Shown here piece by piece: positions 12,277 through 25,600 of a stretch of DNA of 64,000 nt. The stretch is taken from positions 764,734-828,733 of the forward strand of contig JAANYP010000383.1 in the NCBI GenBank assembly GCA_020465985.1. Direction: 5' to 3'. This DNA is from Centrapalus pauciflorus. Taxonomy: Eukaryota > Streptophyta > Magnoliopsida > Asterales > Asteraceae. Each line of letters opens with the position of its first letter. The stretch's first letter is position 1. The translations under genes were made by a program, and so were the position numbers. The notes beneath the pieces were generated by a model. The model searched no databases, was not told the origin of the DNA, and was given only the letters and a program-made list of their open reading frames with translations.

Positions 12277-12449
12277 GCTATTTCTCCATGCACCACCTCT
12301 AATTTCTCATACACCACCTCTATACATTTGACCTATAAATACTTATCTTTTGATTGGACAAAAAAGTATAAACAAATAAAACATAATGATGAGTTATGAA
12401 AAAAAGGCATGTTTTAGGTCAATTGTAGATATAGATATGGTGCATAAAG
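12277..12449 (+). mobile_element. MITE-like repeat, copy A of an inverted pair
   Basis: From GGCTATTTCTCCATGCACCACC to GATATGGTGCATAAAGG. Its reverse complement recurs at 14428-14606 with high identity over about 175 bp. The two ends of each copy are weakly inverted (TTTCTTCATGCACCATCTC against TACTTCATACATCACATC), which suggests a short-TIR element. The superfamily is unknown. Confidence 0.65.
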
Positions 12450-14310
12450 GTATAAAATTAATTAATTAATTAATAATAAATGACGTATTGATATTGATAC
12501 CTACCTACGAATAGGATAATGGTCTACTCAGCATGTTTCATCACGAAACAATATGATATATTGTTTAATAAAAATATCTTACTAATGATTGATACATTAT
12601 ATACTTGTAAACAAATAAAACAAATGTCTAAGTATGTGATTTCTTGTAAGTTTGCTTGCTCAAACCATTCTACTTTATGAATTGTTAAATAACTCTTGTA
12701 TTTTATAATTACTGTCTGAAAGCAATTTAGTGAACATCACAAAAAAAATTAGTCTAGAACAACAAACATCAATCAACACTAAACAAAAACGAAAAATGAA
12801 CATTGTTGTCTTAATAAAAGAATACAAGATTCTGCTGACATGATTAATTAATATTAAACAAAATCCAATAATTAAAACGAAACATAAGAAAATCATGTTT
12901 ATTTAACAATATGAATTATCAAAAGTGACCAATTATATACATACATGACTATACCTTGCACATTGCTAATCACACATCCTTTTTTATATGAAGGGAAAAG
13001 TTTTAATCAATGGGTCACACGTTACTAACAAAAAAACATGTGAGGAAATGAGATGTACGATTAGTACAAATTAAGTAAAAGAGATATACATATAGCAAAT
13101 ATTTTAACTAGAAAATTAGATGTGGCAATGAAAAAGTACTTTGTGACACCAAGTCAACGAAAAGGGTTGATGATAAAAAAGTCAAATCCTGATATAATAC
13201 ATTATAAGGAGAAGCATCGTTACCATATTACATGATTTGCTTTACCCAAAAAGAAGGGTAAGAAGAGCCTCTTTTCTCCCTCAAACATGAGCACTCACTT
13301 TTATAAAATTGGTTATTTAATATTATTAACAATTAACTGGAAAAAATAAAAAACAAATTACACGTAAATTAAATAATTATGCAAGTCTCAACTTCATTGT
13401 ATTACTTTTAGGATGCTTTATAAATGAAAATGAAAAGGAATAAATGGTTTAAAACTTTAAATAACTATATTGATTATCAAACATAAATTTAGATATTCAA
13501 TTCTTCATTCTCAAGTTAGTAGTAATACATCAAAATTTCATTTATTTTGCTTCTCTAACGAAATGTAAAGAATTGACAATACATTGTTGTTAGTGTATTT
13601 CTCATTTCCTGTTATTAGAAAAACAATGTAACTTTATATTCATTCTTGCCACCATGAGAAATTCAAAACGCACCAATCCTTTGGCGTCGCGAATGAAATT
13701 TGAAGGGAATGTAATCTAAATTATATGCAATGTATGTAGGTTGAGGTATGAAATGTTGTTCAAGGTTGACAAAAAATATAAGTTGTGTAATGTTAGAAAT
13801 ATTAATTACATTACAAATGGTTAGAAACGATGAATTCATAAATAAATTTTAATGGAATGTAAACTAGACGTCATTAACTATTTTTGTGATCAAAGAGTTC
13901 AAACAATATTGATAAATTCTGATTATTTTAAATTTCATTCCGTGAGTCAAACGAGACGTCAAGGTGTGAAGTAATCCTTGTCATTTTGATACTAAAATAA
14001 ATGTAATATTTTTTTTCTAAAGGCTATATGTGTGTGTGTGTATTATTAGGAGAAAAGTGACGAACAAAATAATAAATGTAGAGTAAAGAAAATGATTTGG
14101 AGACATTTGTGTGCAACTTAACTCTAGTAATGCGTTAAGCATATATTTTATAAAATAATAAAATATTCAAAGTCGTTGGCGTAAATAGATTTGCGATGTT
14201 AGTTATGATATTTGTAACTTGTAAATAAATTGTTGACCTATAAATAGATCAACTGTAGACTCTTTTAAGTTAATAAATAAATTAAATATTTTGCAATAAT
14301 GTAATAAGAA

Positions 14311-14350
14311 GGGAGGGGGAGGGGGAGGGGGAGGGGGAGGGGAACGGGGA
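14311..14350 (+). repeat. (GGGGGA)n G-rich tract, G-quadruplex candidate
   Basis: Six consecutive G-runs of three to five bases, each separated by a single A, followed by a further GGGG after AAC. This exceeds the usual four-run requirement for a quadruplex. Confidence 0.9.
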
Positions 14351-14427
14351 TGTTTGTTTGTGTTACAAGTTATATGAATTTTAAAAAGGAAGAGTTGGAA
14401 TTGATGAGAGGATTGTTTATTTAATGG

Positions 14428-14606
14428 GTGTTACTTCATACATCACATCTACATTCTATAATTGACCTAAAATATACATTTTTTCATATCTCATCATTAT
14501 AGTTTATTTGTTTACATACTTTTGTCCAATCATAAGATAAATATTTATAGGTCAAATGCATAGAGGTGGTGTATGAGAAATTAGAGATGGTGCATGAAGA
14601 AATAGC
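14428..14606 (-). mobile_element. MITE-like repeat, copy B of an inverted pair
   Basis: Reverse-complement relative of 12277-12449, about 2 kb away. Shared landmarks include TTGACCTATAAATA and CATACACCACCTCTAT. No clear TSD was found. Confidence 0.65.
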
Positions 14607-16648
14607 ATTATTTAATTATTAATGAAATGATTAAAGAGAAGTTGAATGAATGAATAATAACAAGATAAAGATAAAGAAATGGTGGGATGAAAGTTAAGTT
14701 GAGATGGGAAGCAAGTGCAAGGGAGAGGAGAGGGGATGATTAGTTAAAGAAAAAAAGTGTAATTATGAGGAAGCAAAGCCAGGGTGAGGCTAAGGCCTAT
14801 GAATAAAGATAGATTAAAAAGAGAGGGGAAGGGGAAGTTTGTTGGAGGGAATCTTGCATGTGCAAGTGCATGATAACCCCACACACACACACACACACAC
14901 ATAATATAATTACAGAAAGAAAATAGTAATGGGACACTACACTACAGAGACAGACTCACTACTACAACTGCTACATAGGATTCCTCACCCTGCCTGCGAT
15001 TCACCACTTAATTTAGCTTTCTTTTATTAATCATTATTATTATTATATTTATATTAACCAAACCACTTAAATGAACCAACCTAACCTAAACACATTAAGT
15101 AAGTTAAACCCCACCAAACCTATTTTCTTTTTCTTCATATACTATCTCCAAAAATCCCTCCCCCTCTACTGATCTACTCTACTCTACACTACACAAGAAA
15201 GAAAGAAAGAAAGAGAGAAAGAAAGAAAGAAAGAAATGCAGGTGAAAGTGATGTCCCATACTCCAACTGCATTTGTACTTGTGCCCCATTCATTTCTCCA
15301 ATAATTGGTACCTCATAATGACTTCCCCCTCTCTCAATTGTCCAACCAACCAACTTTATTTCTACTTCATAAACAACATTTCATCACCACATTTCCAACT
15401 ACTTACAAACACAGACAAATAGGAAACAAGATACTTTGTGTCAAAAGGGAAGGATGGTCATACTCATACATAAGAAATTTCTTAAATAATATAATCATCC
15501 CCCTCCCAAAAACCCACTCTATCCTCCCAAGCAATTTCATAATGCTAATAAATATAATTTCCTATTTGCTTAGGCTTTTGGGACCACAGCCCACCGGTTA
15601 ATGAAAACTTGGTCCAACTTTGGTGGGTTAACCACCCTCTTTACCCTTTAGTCCCTAAAATCTAGGCTGGCACCCTATTGTTAAACAAGAAATGATTACT
15701 GATTTTTTTGTTGCTACAACCTTTGTTTACTTGTACAGTACAAGTACAAGAAGATGCCAGATGGAAAGTGATGTACCAAACTCAAAGTGCAACTGTACTT
15801 GTTCAGTGGTGCAGATTATAAACTGGGATTGGAAAACAAGGTATAAATAAGATGAGGAAGGAAGGAATAGGATGGACCCCAAACTACCCACCGATTACAA
15901 ACAAGGCCACTGCTTGTTTTGTACTCTCCCACCCATTTGGAGTTAAGAGGCCAAACTTCAAGGTTCTGACACTACCCTTTTCAGTCTTCATACCCTCATT
16001 TATCATTTCATCATTTATCAATCACCCTTTCCCTACCCTACTTAATGCTATGCTCTTACCACAAACATAATAATTTCCCATCTTCCTTCTGAAAACAAGT
16101 CCCATTTTTCAACTATACGTAAACCCAAATCAACTTCAACGTGTAACATCAAGACCAAAACTTCACCTAAACTCACATTATGTTCATATCAATATTGACA
16201 CATTTGGCAAGGCATATGGCTGTTCAGAATACATTTATGCTTATCTAATGATACATCAGGGAACCACACTTCAGTTCTCATAATCAAATTTAGAAGCTCT
16301 CTTTTTGTTTCTTCAGAAACAGGCATGGCTTCAGATTGTAAAATACATTCAAACACCATGAAATACGTTAGGCGTGTAAGGAATTTGGAAAATAACAGTT
16401 ATCATATAAATGTAGTTTGGACATGGATCTGTTTATCTAATCTTTCCATTTTGTCTAGAAAAAAATGTCGTTCTAATCTAAGATTTATGATTTCTATAAT
16501 GCTCTCAACATGGAGTAATCAAGTCATGATTTCAAGCTATTAACCTGATTCATGCTGGTTCAATTTTACCATGGGATCACAGAAATTTCAAGAAAATTAT
16601 ACCAGCGAGGAATGAGAGATCTGGCTCCACTCTAATCTGTCCGCATTC
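14607..16648. other. Intergenic region downstream of PreP
   Basis: Non-coding sequence less AT-biased than its surroundings. Microsatellites: (AC)n at 14879-14900 and (GAAA)n at 15196-15237. A duplicated 39-bp motif is listed separately. Open frames at about 15305-15601 and 15852-16070 have no recognisable product. The PreP 3' UTR probably occupies the last part, to the left of 16649. Confidence 0.5.
15244..15802 (+). repeat. 39-bp motif duplicated 520 bp apart, with GTAC palindrome
   Basis: Copies at 15244-15282 and 15764-15802 start GAAAGTGATGT and end TGTACTTGT, matching at 33 of 39 positions without gaps. Just before the second copy is a perfect 17-base palindrome, ACTTGTACAGTACAAGT (15729-15745), with further GTAC cores nearby. 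GTAC is the core recognised by plant SPL factors. No flanking coding sequence explains the conservation. Confidence 0.6.
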
Positions 16649-19600
16649 TTAGAGGGCTTTCTTCACTTCAAAGAAGTTGGAACGTTCCTTGTTTGCAGCA
16701 TCAACATCCTCCGGCGATGCCACAGCCACCACAACACCTTTATCCTTGATAGCATCAATTGCGCTTGAAAACTCCTTGAAGTCATTTAAGCTTTGGAAAA
16801 TAAAAGTAAAATGATAAACAAGTGACAAGTGGCATTAGCATGTATAACATACCACAATATGCAACTATCTGAAATTTAAAAACACTGTACCTTGTCGATA
16901 GTATCTCCTCGCGTCTTATTTGTCGTTCTTCTTCTGTAATTCCCAACAAGTATCGCAATAAGCTGCAAAAATCAGTGCATTTCATTAACACAACTGTCAG
17001 ATGATCCTAACGAAGTAATGAACATAAAGAAGATCTTAATTTGGTAAATATTAGATGGTGCAGGAAAAAAAATGTATCATTACAAACGATGAACTAATGC
17101 TTTACTTGCAGATGTTACGGTTTTCAAGGAAAAAGGTAATGAATAATGATATATATCATGAGAATAGATGCCGCTCACTTACCTACTATATCCTTTGGCA
17201 TCAGGTAATTGGTATGAATCAACATCGCCAATTGTCCCAATAATTGCCTTTGTAAGAGTATCATCATCCATTTCCATTTGACGTAGGAAATCACAGGTTC
17301 CATCATATACATCTAATGTCTTCAGCAAGTTAGGATCCCGATAAGATAAGAACGAGAACACACCTGTGGAAAATTGGTTAAAAACATACAAAATAAAGTT
17401 GGCAACAACAGAATTTGCTTTTACATAACAAATTACTAGTTTTTATACCTGAATGTGTGTCGAAATCACAGAAACCTCCATAAGCCCCACCACTAACTCG
17501 CACACGATCCCACAACCAGGTATTACTTATGTGTTTAGATATAACATATGCACTACCCTTGAGTTGATAACCAGTTTCATAAAGATTTGCTGCTTTTCCA
17601 ACATAATTTACCTGCAATTATGATAAAACAATTTAACAACAAAAGGTCGATGAGAAATCGTTCATTTAAGAGAATATAAAGCAACCTGAGTAGGTATCAC
17701 GATTGCTTCATTTGTTGAGGGAAGCCGTGTATTCCAAGGAGCTGATGTAATTGGAGAGGTGATTGGCAGCAGGTCAAGGAATTTCCCTACATGTCTCTCC
17801 GAGTTTTTAAGGTTTTTCCCATCACATGTGAGATTCACAAGGCAGCCTTTTTTCGAGAGCAGGGTTTTGCGGATCTCTTCAAGGGAGGTGGAAATTCCAC
17901 TCCAATCCTGTTCAACTTTCTCTTCAAGATCTTTCAAAAATTCAAGGTAGCTGCAAGATCATGACAGATAGGAAATGAGAAATAGATTAATTTGATGACT
18001 TGTAAAAATATATCCATACCAGATATGAACACTCCAGATTTAAGGGATAATCAACCTCAGCATTACCATTCAGGATGATGTGCACCTTAATGAATGGATC
18101 ACTTTAAATAGAGGTACCAGGCAAAAGAATACCAGTGTACAACAAACAAAAATACTTTCTTCCTTTCTCTCTTAGTTTTTCAACCGGTACATGTCTTCCC
18201 AAGTAAGATGAACTTTATTTATGGTTAACGATTTTAATTAGCAAATCAGCCATATAAATGGACGCAAAAATACATGATGTTAATATAATCCAACCTGACA
18301 CCACCCATTTGTTCACTAATCCATCCTGCACTGTTCAACTTTGCATCCATCCTTGCAGCTGCAATGCCATGACCACTGCCCCTTAATCGATTCTACATAG
18401 AGATTTCAAGATCAGGCCATCTCGTAAAAATAGTCGTAATAATTAAATCATCCATGATATACAACTAAATCATCCATGATCCATAGAATACCTCCATTCT
18501 AGCTTTGCTTTGGGAGACAAACTGCTTGAAACGCTTTTGATCTGCAAACTGGACGTCTTGGAGAATACAGTTGACCTAAATAGCAGAGTTATAAGTTTTT
18601 CCGAGATAAATTTTTTAAAGCACAAACTCACACCAAAGACCAGTAGCTAAATTGTGAGAATGAATGCTAACAAAACTAAAAAGAGATTGCCAAATGGAAA
18701 CATGGACAATATACTTGAGATTTGAGAATGTATAGTATGTTGCATACAGGTTCCCTAGGAGCACGTACACATGTATGCAAGGGTAACTGACATGACACTA
18801 ATGGTTGTTTTGGAGAGTGGCAAAATGGGCAGGTTGGACAACTAGTCAAATGGGCAACTTTTGGTACAAGTCAGGTTGGGTTGTGTTGACCAGAAACACT
18901 TTTTTCCTTGTTTTTAATAGTTCCTTTAAACAATTAGTGTGTTGAATATGATTACAAAGACTATATTATTACTATAACAAATAATAATCTAGTTCTTTCA
19001 ATAAAACACTTTCGGATGTTAAAAATTAGTTTCCTTTTCAGCCAAGTTTCTTACATTACTCATTTGACCTGAACATAACCCAAACCGAGCCATTCATAAG
19101 TAAATGGATCAATTTTTGCCACCTCTAAATCATAATCATGATTATAATCCCCGCATGTATGGAAAACTACATTCCCTTAAAGTGACCTAGTGTTACACCA
19201 GGGGACATTAGACAGATAAGCTACATAGTGAACCAAAGAAGAAGCACTCTAGAGGGGAACAAAAAGTAGTATTATACATGCATCATGGTGAAGAGTGTTA
19301 AGGCAAGTAGTAATTGATACAATGAGCAATACGAACCTACTTAAAACATTATAACCATATATTAACCTCAGAACAACCTGAATCTTGAAACTCATACATA
19401 AAGGAACACACGTTCTGAAACTGTGATAAAGCCTAAAAACTTTGATTAATTGACATGCAATCTTTTCTTCACCGCCCATGAATAAGATGCACATACCAGA
19501 CTGAAAAGATCTTCAGTGCGCGCAGACATGGCTTTCCCTCGAACAATAATGTGGCTGATAGGAGCTTCTGATCCTCGCTTTGATGACGTGAAAGGGAATA

Positions 19601-22600
19601 CAGATATTCCTCCTGTCTTCCTTCCAATTAACTGATTTAGCTGCACAAAGTCTAGATCTTTTGTACCCATCTCCAGCAATGATTGACTGTTGAGCAATAC
19701 GTAAAGATTAATTATAAGCATAACATGACCAGAAATTGGGAAAAAAACACGTTACAGCATATTTTAATATTTTTATGCCATAAATTCTGCATCAACCTTA
19801 AAATTGGAATCATTTCATAATGTGTATCCAGTTACTAAACAAGAAATGCAACATCATCCTATATTTTCAGCATTACCCTTGACATTTCATAATGTGCATC
19901 CAATTACTAAACTAGATCTTTTGTACCCATCTCCAGCAATGATTGACATTGACTGTTGAGCAATACGTAAAAATTGATTATAAGCATAACATGACCAGAA
20001 ATTGGGAAAAAAACATGTTACAGCATATTTTAATATTTTTATGCCATAAATTCTGCATCAACCTTAAAATTGGAATCATTTCATAATGTGTATCCAGTTA
20101 CTAAACAAGAAATGCAACATCATCCTATATTTTCAGCATTACCCTTGACATTTCATAATGTGCATCCAATTACTAAACTAGACCTAATTTTGATGAGTTT
20201 ACATTCATTATTCCAATTCTTATGTCCTTTTCCTCAAGCGTAGGGGACTCTACATAATGGGGGAAAGGAGTAACGCAGGTCCGACAACTGCTGCGTTATT
20301 CCGATCAGAAGCGCTACTCAAAAGTGAACTGAAGTTTTTATGCCTGTGGTTATAAATGAATCACAACCATATGACACGTGCATCTGCATTCTGCAACAAT
20401 ATTAATATAACACGATAATGTGATGAAGTGAGAACATCCACATAATGAAGTGTATTTGTATCTTGAATAGTAAGTTGTCAAGAAGAATCTCCATTATGAA
20501 AGGAAAGAATGTACAGATGCAATGCCTAAAAACAGCACAGAACGGTTTATGTTGACGAATGGCAGTAACAATTTAGTAGAACAAAATAACCAGAAAGAGA
20601 CATTATTTGGTTCCTTGACAAGGAACGAAGATTAATGCAAGTCATAAATGTGAGTATTTGATGTGATCTATGTCAGCATATGGCAATCATGTGAACCAAA
20701 TAACTGATTGACTTACCACTATTTTAACAAATATTCAAAGTGCTATATCGCTTTCTTTGAGTAGCAATTAGCTAGTAAGTAGTAACTAAAAGAGCAATTT
20801 ACAAAAATCGTCCATGAGTTATGACAAGCACACATCGTCTCCTCCCACCAATTCACCATGTCATCATCGCAATCGTCTTTGGCGGCACTGTCGTCATTGC
20901 ATGAAACTGTAACTGTTAGGTTGTTGGGATTTAGTTTCTGGATAATAAAATCCACTTTTGGGTTCATAGTGGTCTCCATTTTTGGTTTCGCATCAATCTT
21001 TTGGTTTCAATTACTGATAGCTAGGGGTGGTTGCGATGGTGTGTGATACGAGTTGTGAGATTCAAATAGGAAGAACAAGGATTATAGCATACGAATTATG
21101 GAATTGAAAAACTAAATAACAGAAATTTATACCACAATCAGAATGATTGTTCCAGGGATTAACCCTCTCTCACAACCAAGTGGTTGGACTGTTGGAGCCT
21201 CTCTGAAAGCTTAACAAAGCAAAGAGCCTAAATCTAACAATCTCATTCACACCCTTTTCACTCTCCTCTCCCCTTTATTTATAAATTGCTCTACTAACTA
21301 AACTAAACCTTATTCCTGATATAACCCTTACATATATGTACAAATGTAAGTTTCTATCAGTGTGGGTTATGGAGGTGGTCACAGATGGGTGGGAGGCTGG
21401 GAGATGAAGAGCATCAAATCATATATCATAGAAAAACACAGGTCACTGAATCTAACATATATCATAAAAATAACGTAAGTCATTGAATCTAACATAAATC
21501 ACAAAAATAACACAAATTTCTCTACTCAAACTATAAACCTTTTTTTTTGGGTTGGACTTAATGAAAACGTACAGAAGGTTGTGCCTAGGGCTGATGCACT
21601 TGTCTCACTGAGCTTTTTGTCATCCCATCACGACAAGGCTAAGCTGCGTAGAGCCCTATGCCTCAGGCGCGCTTTTTAAAACACAGTTGGTGGATGATTA
21701 GGGATGATGGAAGATGGAATACAATCTTGGAGAAACAAAATAAAAACAATCTTTAAAATACCCTTAACTAAAAGCTCATGAGTCACAACAATGTCAGGGT
21801 CAGGGGTGATTTTGTAGTGAAATCAAGAAGATCATGCATAACTTGTAATATTTACCATAGATTGTCAATAAAAGTTGCGTCATATTTTTTGTAGTAAATT
21901 CGTAAAGTTCATACCATAGCTTATTAGCTTGTAATTTTGCCCTTTTGGTCAATAGATGTACTCATACATCCATGAAAGTTAGACTGTACCATGATTTATG
22001 TAAATATCATCTGAATAAAACTTATAATGGCAATGATATCAACATTAATAACAACAAGAACAAACTTAAGTTATGACCCAAAGTTTGCAACAGCGTCTTA
22101 CCAAAAGAGCGGAACCAGAGGAAGAAGGTCTTGCTTCAGTGAACTCATATCGAATACTATTTCAGTGTAAAGAACATCATTTGTGAAGAGATCATGTTGC
22201 AATACTTTAACCCCATTGATATCTCCAACCTACGATTATTAGAATATCCGCTTCGTTGAAAAAGATCAATCCAGGATCGATACATACAACTCTTGGAACA
22301 ATGAATTACAAGGTAAAATTACCTCAATAGGGATTTGTGTGGGTTTTTTGGGAATGTCTTGCAATGATAGGCTTGGAACAGTTTTCAGAGCTTCTGGTGG
22401 GTCAGGAGTTTCTTGCTTCAATCGTAGCTCGTGTGTCATACGTGCTAACTCAGCAAGATCTTCCTCGGTCATACTTTTTTTAACTTTCTCCAAATTTTCT
22501 CTTTCTACTGCTTCATCTTGAGAAGCTTTCTCTGGATCAGGCTGATTGAACAGCATGTATAAATTAATACCTCTACCATGTCTTATAACTAGAGAAGAAT

Positions 22601-25600
22601 GATCACCAACATATGATGACTAAAAGAGTTCTAAAGTACCTGCATTTCAATTGTTACACGGTGAGGGTTATTTAATATATATTTCTCTATCAATGGACCA
22701 AATACTGCTTTCGATCCTTCCTTTTCAATTCTAGCTTTCAACGCTGCCAGAGGTTCCTGGTATTTCAATGGCTCAAATGGATCCATATCATAGATCCACT
22801 TACCCTGTAAACAGAAAATGTTCTATAAAAATCACAAATTATAAATAAGATTAAAGTTCCAAAAATGACTCCTGCAATAAAGCTAAACTTACAACAGAGC
22901 GAAGCATCAAAGCAAGGCCACGAGGAAATGATCCAGTGTTATTTTCTCGGAGAGAAAACTCAATTGTGTTCATGGAAGCCTCGACCGCCTCCATGTTGAA
23001 ACCTTCCTTCGCCAGATGTGTAAGTGTGGTCACAATTAAAGTTTCAACTTTTTGAATGTTTTCTTCAGAAACACCCTTCAGTCCGATGCTAAATTGAGGC
23101 TGAAGGAGCTCGTCTTCCATTCCACCCCCCACAATGGCATCTCCCAAAGAACTTTCGAGCAGAATCTTCCTTAGAGGAGAAGCAGGAGTCCCCAATAATA
23201 AATGATCAAGAAATCCAAGGGCAAGCTCGGTTTCCAGGTCCAGAGGCTCGTCAGAGAGCAACCAATTAAGGCATACCATGTGGTTTTTCTTCAAATCACC
23301 ACCTTCAGCAGCAGGATATTTCTCAACAACTCTAACTGGCTTAGGAAACAGTTTCTGTGTTTCTATTTTTGATTCGTGGCAAGCTGAACTTGACTCGAAC
23401 ATGTCTAGATATTCTGTTGGAAATACGGTAGAAAAAAGGAACATGAGATAGGCAGTATACGAAACTGCAAAAAGCTCACATCGACAGTTATTACCAAACC
23501 TATAAACCATAGTTGCCAGCAGTCACTGCAATACTCTAAATTAATCCATGAGTAGTCAAGCCATAATTTATGTGCTCATATCCTCGATTCTTCAATAATA
23601 AATTCTTACAGCAGAAAGTAATAGAAAACACAATTGTTGCATGAGAGAAAGAGGCATACCACTTAAGATTCGCAGGCGCTCATTTGGATCATCATCTCCA
23701 TAAAACCAAATCCTGGCATTGCTTGGATGATAATACTTGCGATGAAATTCCTGAATATTTTATCAGTATAAAGGGAGTACCCAAAAACGATAAGTTCGAG
23801 AAAAAAATGCAACTACAGAAGCTACATGAATACATATAAACGTGTATCATATACAAGTATTTTACTAAGAACGTACAATCTCATTAACAAAAAGGCAACA
23901 GACATAACAAGATACAACTTGTATTCTTTCAACGCATCTATTTTCCAGCTTAGATGAACGATATACACGTGAAGACATTCTGAGAGCAAAAAATGAAGAC
24001 TAGCATGTCTATTTTATTGATTTTTTTAATTAGGTTTACAATTACATAGGGTGTGTTTATAGGTGGAATATGCAACCCCCCCCCCCAAAAAAAAGACCGG
24101 ATGTTGGACTCCCTCACGGCCTCACGTAGGTGGCAAACAATTTCTTCAGCAACCATCAAACTCCATAATTTAACTAATCTTTCAGGTATTTCCTAGGTTT
24201 TCCCAACCTTTACAAAGAAAACTTGTAAAACCGACCCAGTTCGAAACAGAAAACTTTTAACCACCCAAGAACCGAACCGTTCTGGTTTGGTTTTAGTGCG
24301 GTCCTCTGGTTTCATGGTTCCGACCCAACTTTTGTACACCCCTACATGTTCATCACCTATTACAGATAATCAACCGAAGGGACTACTCGATAATGGTGAG
24401 CAGTAATTGTTTGAGTTATGTATAAAGGAGACAAACACATAATATTTCTCAAAAGCAACTGCAGTGTCAACATTATGGTAAGAGAAGAATTAAACATACA
24501 CCATTAGCTTTGCCTAGCTTCAGTTAACAGCTATATTATTAAATGCATCAGCCTACAAGTAAGCCAAATTACTTAAGGAAAGATACAAGCTCCTAACAAG
24601 AAAAGCCTTGAAAAAAGAATGAATTAGTTAACATAGAGCATCCAGGACAAAAACACACCTTGAACTCTTCAAATGTAAGCTTGGGTATAACTTGGGGATC
24701 GCCTCCACTGTCAACACCGTAAGCATTGTCTGGAAAAACAGCCTGCATAGTGCATACATTAGAATTGGCATCAGGCATTAAGTTTGAGACATAAATATGA
24801 AACGGCTGCTCAGAAGAATAACATAAATAATACTATAATAGAAGTACATGTTCAACAAAATATCCAAGCACAAGCTAGACAAAACAATGGATTCACCACT
24901 CTTTTCTTTCCTTTCCTCTTGTCATGTCTAGAAATTATCATGAGGCAACGGCTATGAGGGCTCACATTAGTCAAAGATCAGTGAAGCTTATTGGCTTTGT
25001 GAGGGTTGAAGGGAAAAATCTCTAGACGGTATATACATAATCTCTATTGCAATATGCAAAGAGACTGTTTCCATGGCTCAATAAAAACAGCAATCTAGCC
25101 ACGACAGGATAACTTGCTGGTTTCCAAGGCCCGTCCCTTATTGACGGACACAAAATTAAATAAAAACAGCAATCTAGCTACCAACATGAAGAAGTGTTCA
25201 TGTGTAGTTGTGTACAAGACTGTCTGCAAATACAATTAGATAACTGCCACAAAATGGAAATCATAAGAAATTTCCCTGCTGAGATTTCTTAATGTGTTAA
25301 CTCGAGCCATACCAGAGAAAATGGTTTCCTTTGATGAAAAGATATTTACCTGTTGAGATGTCCGGCCCAATATGTTATCAGGCTGGGAGTAAACGCCTTT
25401 CATCTCATTGAATACGACACCTGAAAGTAGAATTACAAAAGATCAAGACAGAATACATGCATGCTAGTTTCACTTTCTTAGTTTACAAGGATTCATGTGA
25501 ACCCTTCTCATTCATAATATCAGATTGACATGCTCATGATAATAACATACAACAACTCCTAAGAATTTACTACTACAAACACAATATGAAACTTGAAGGA

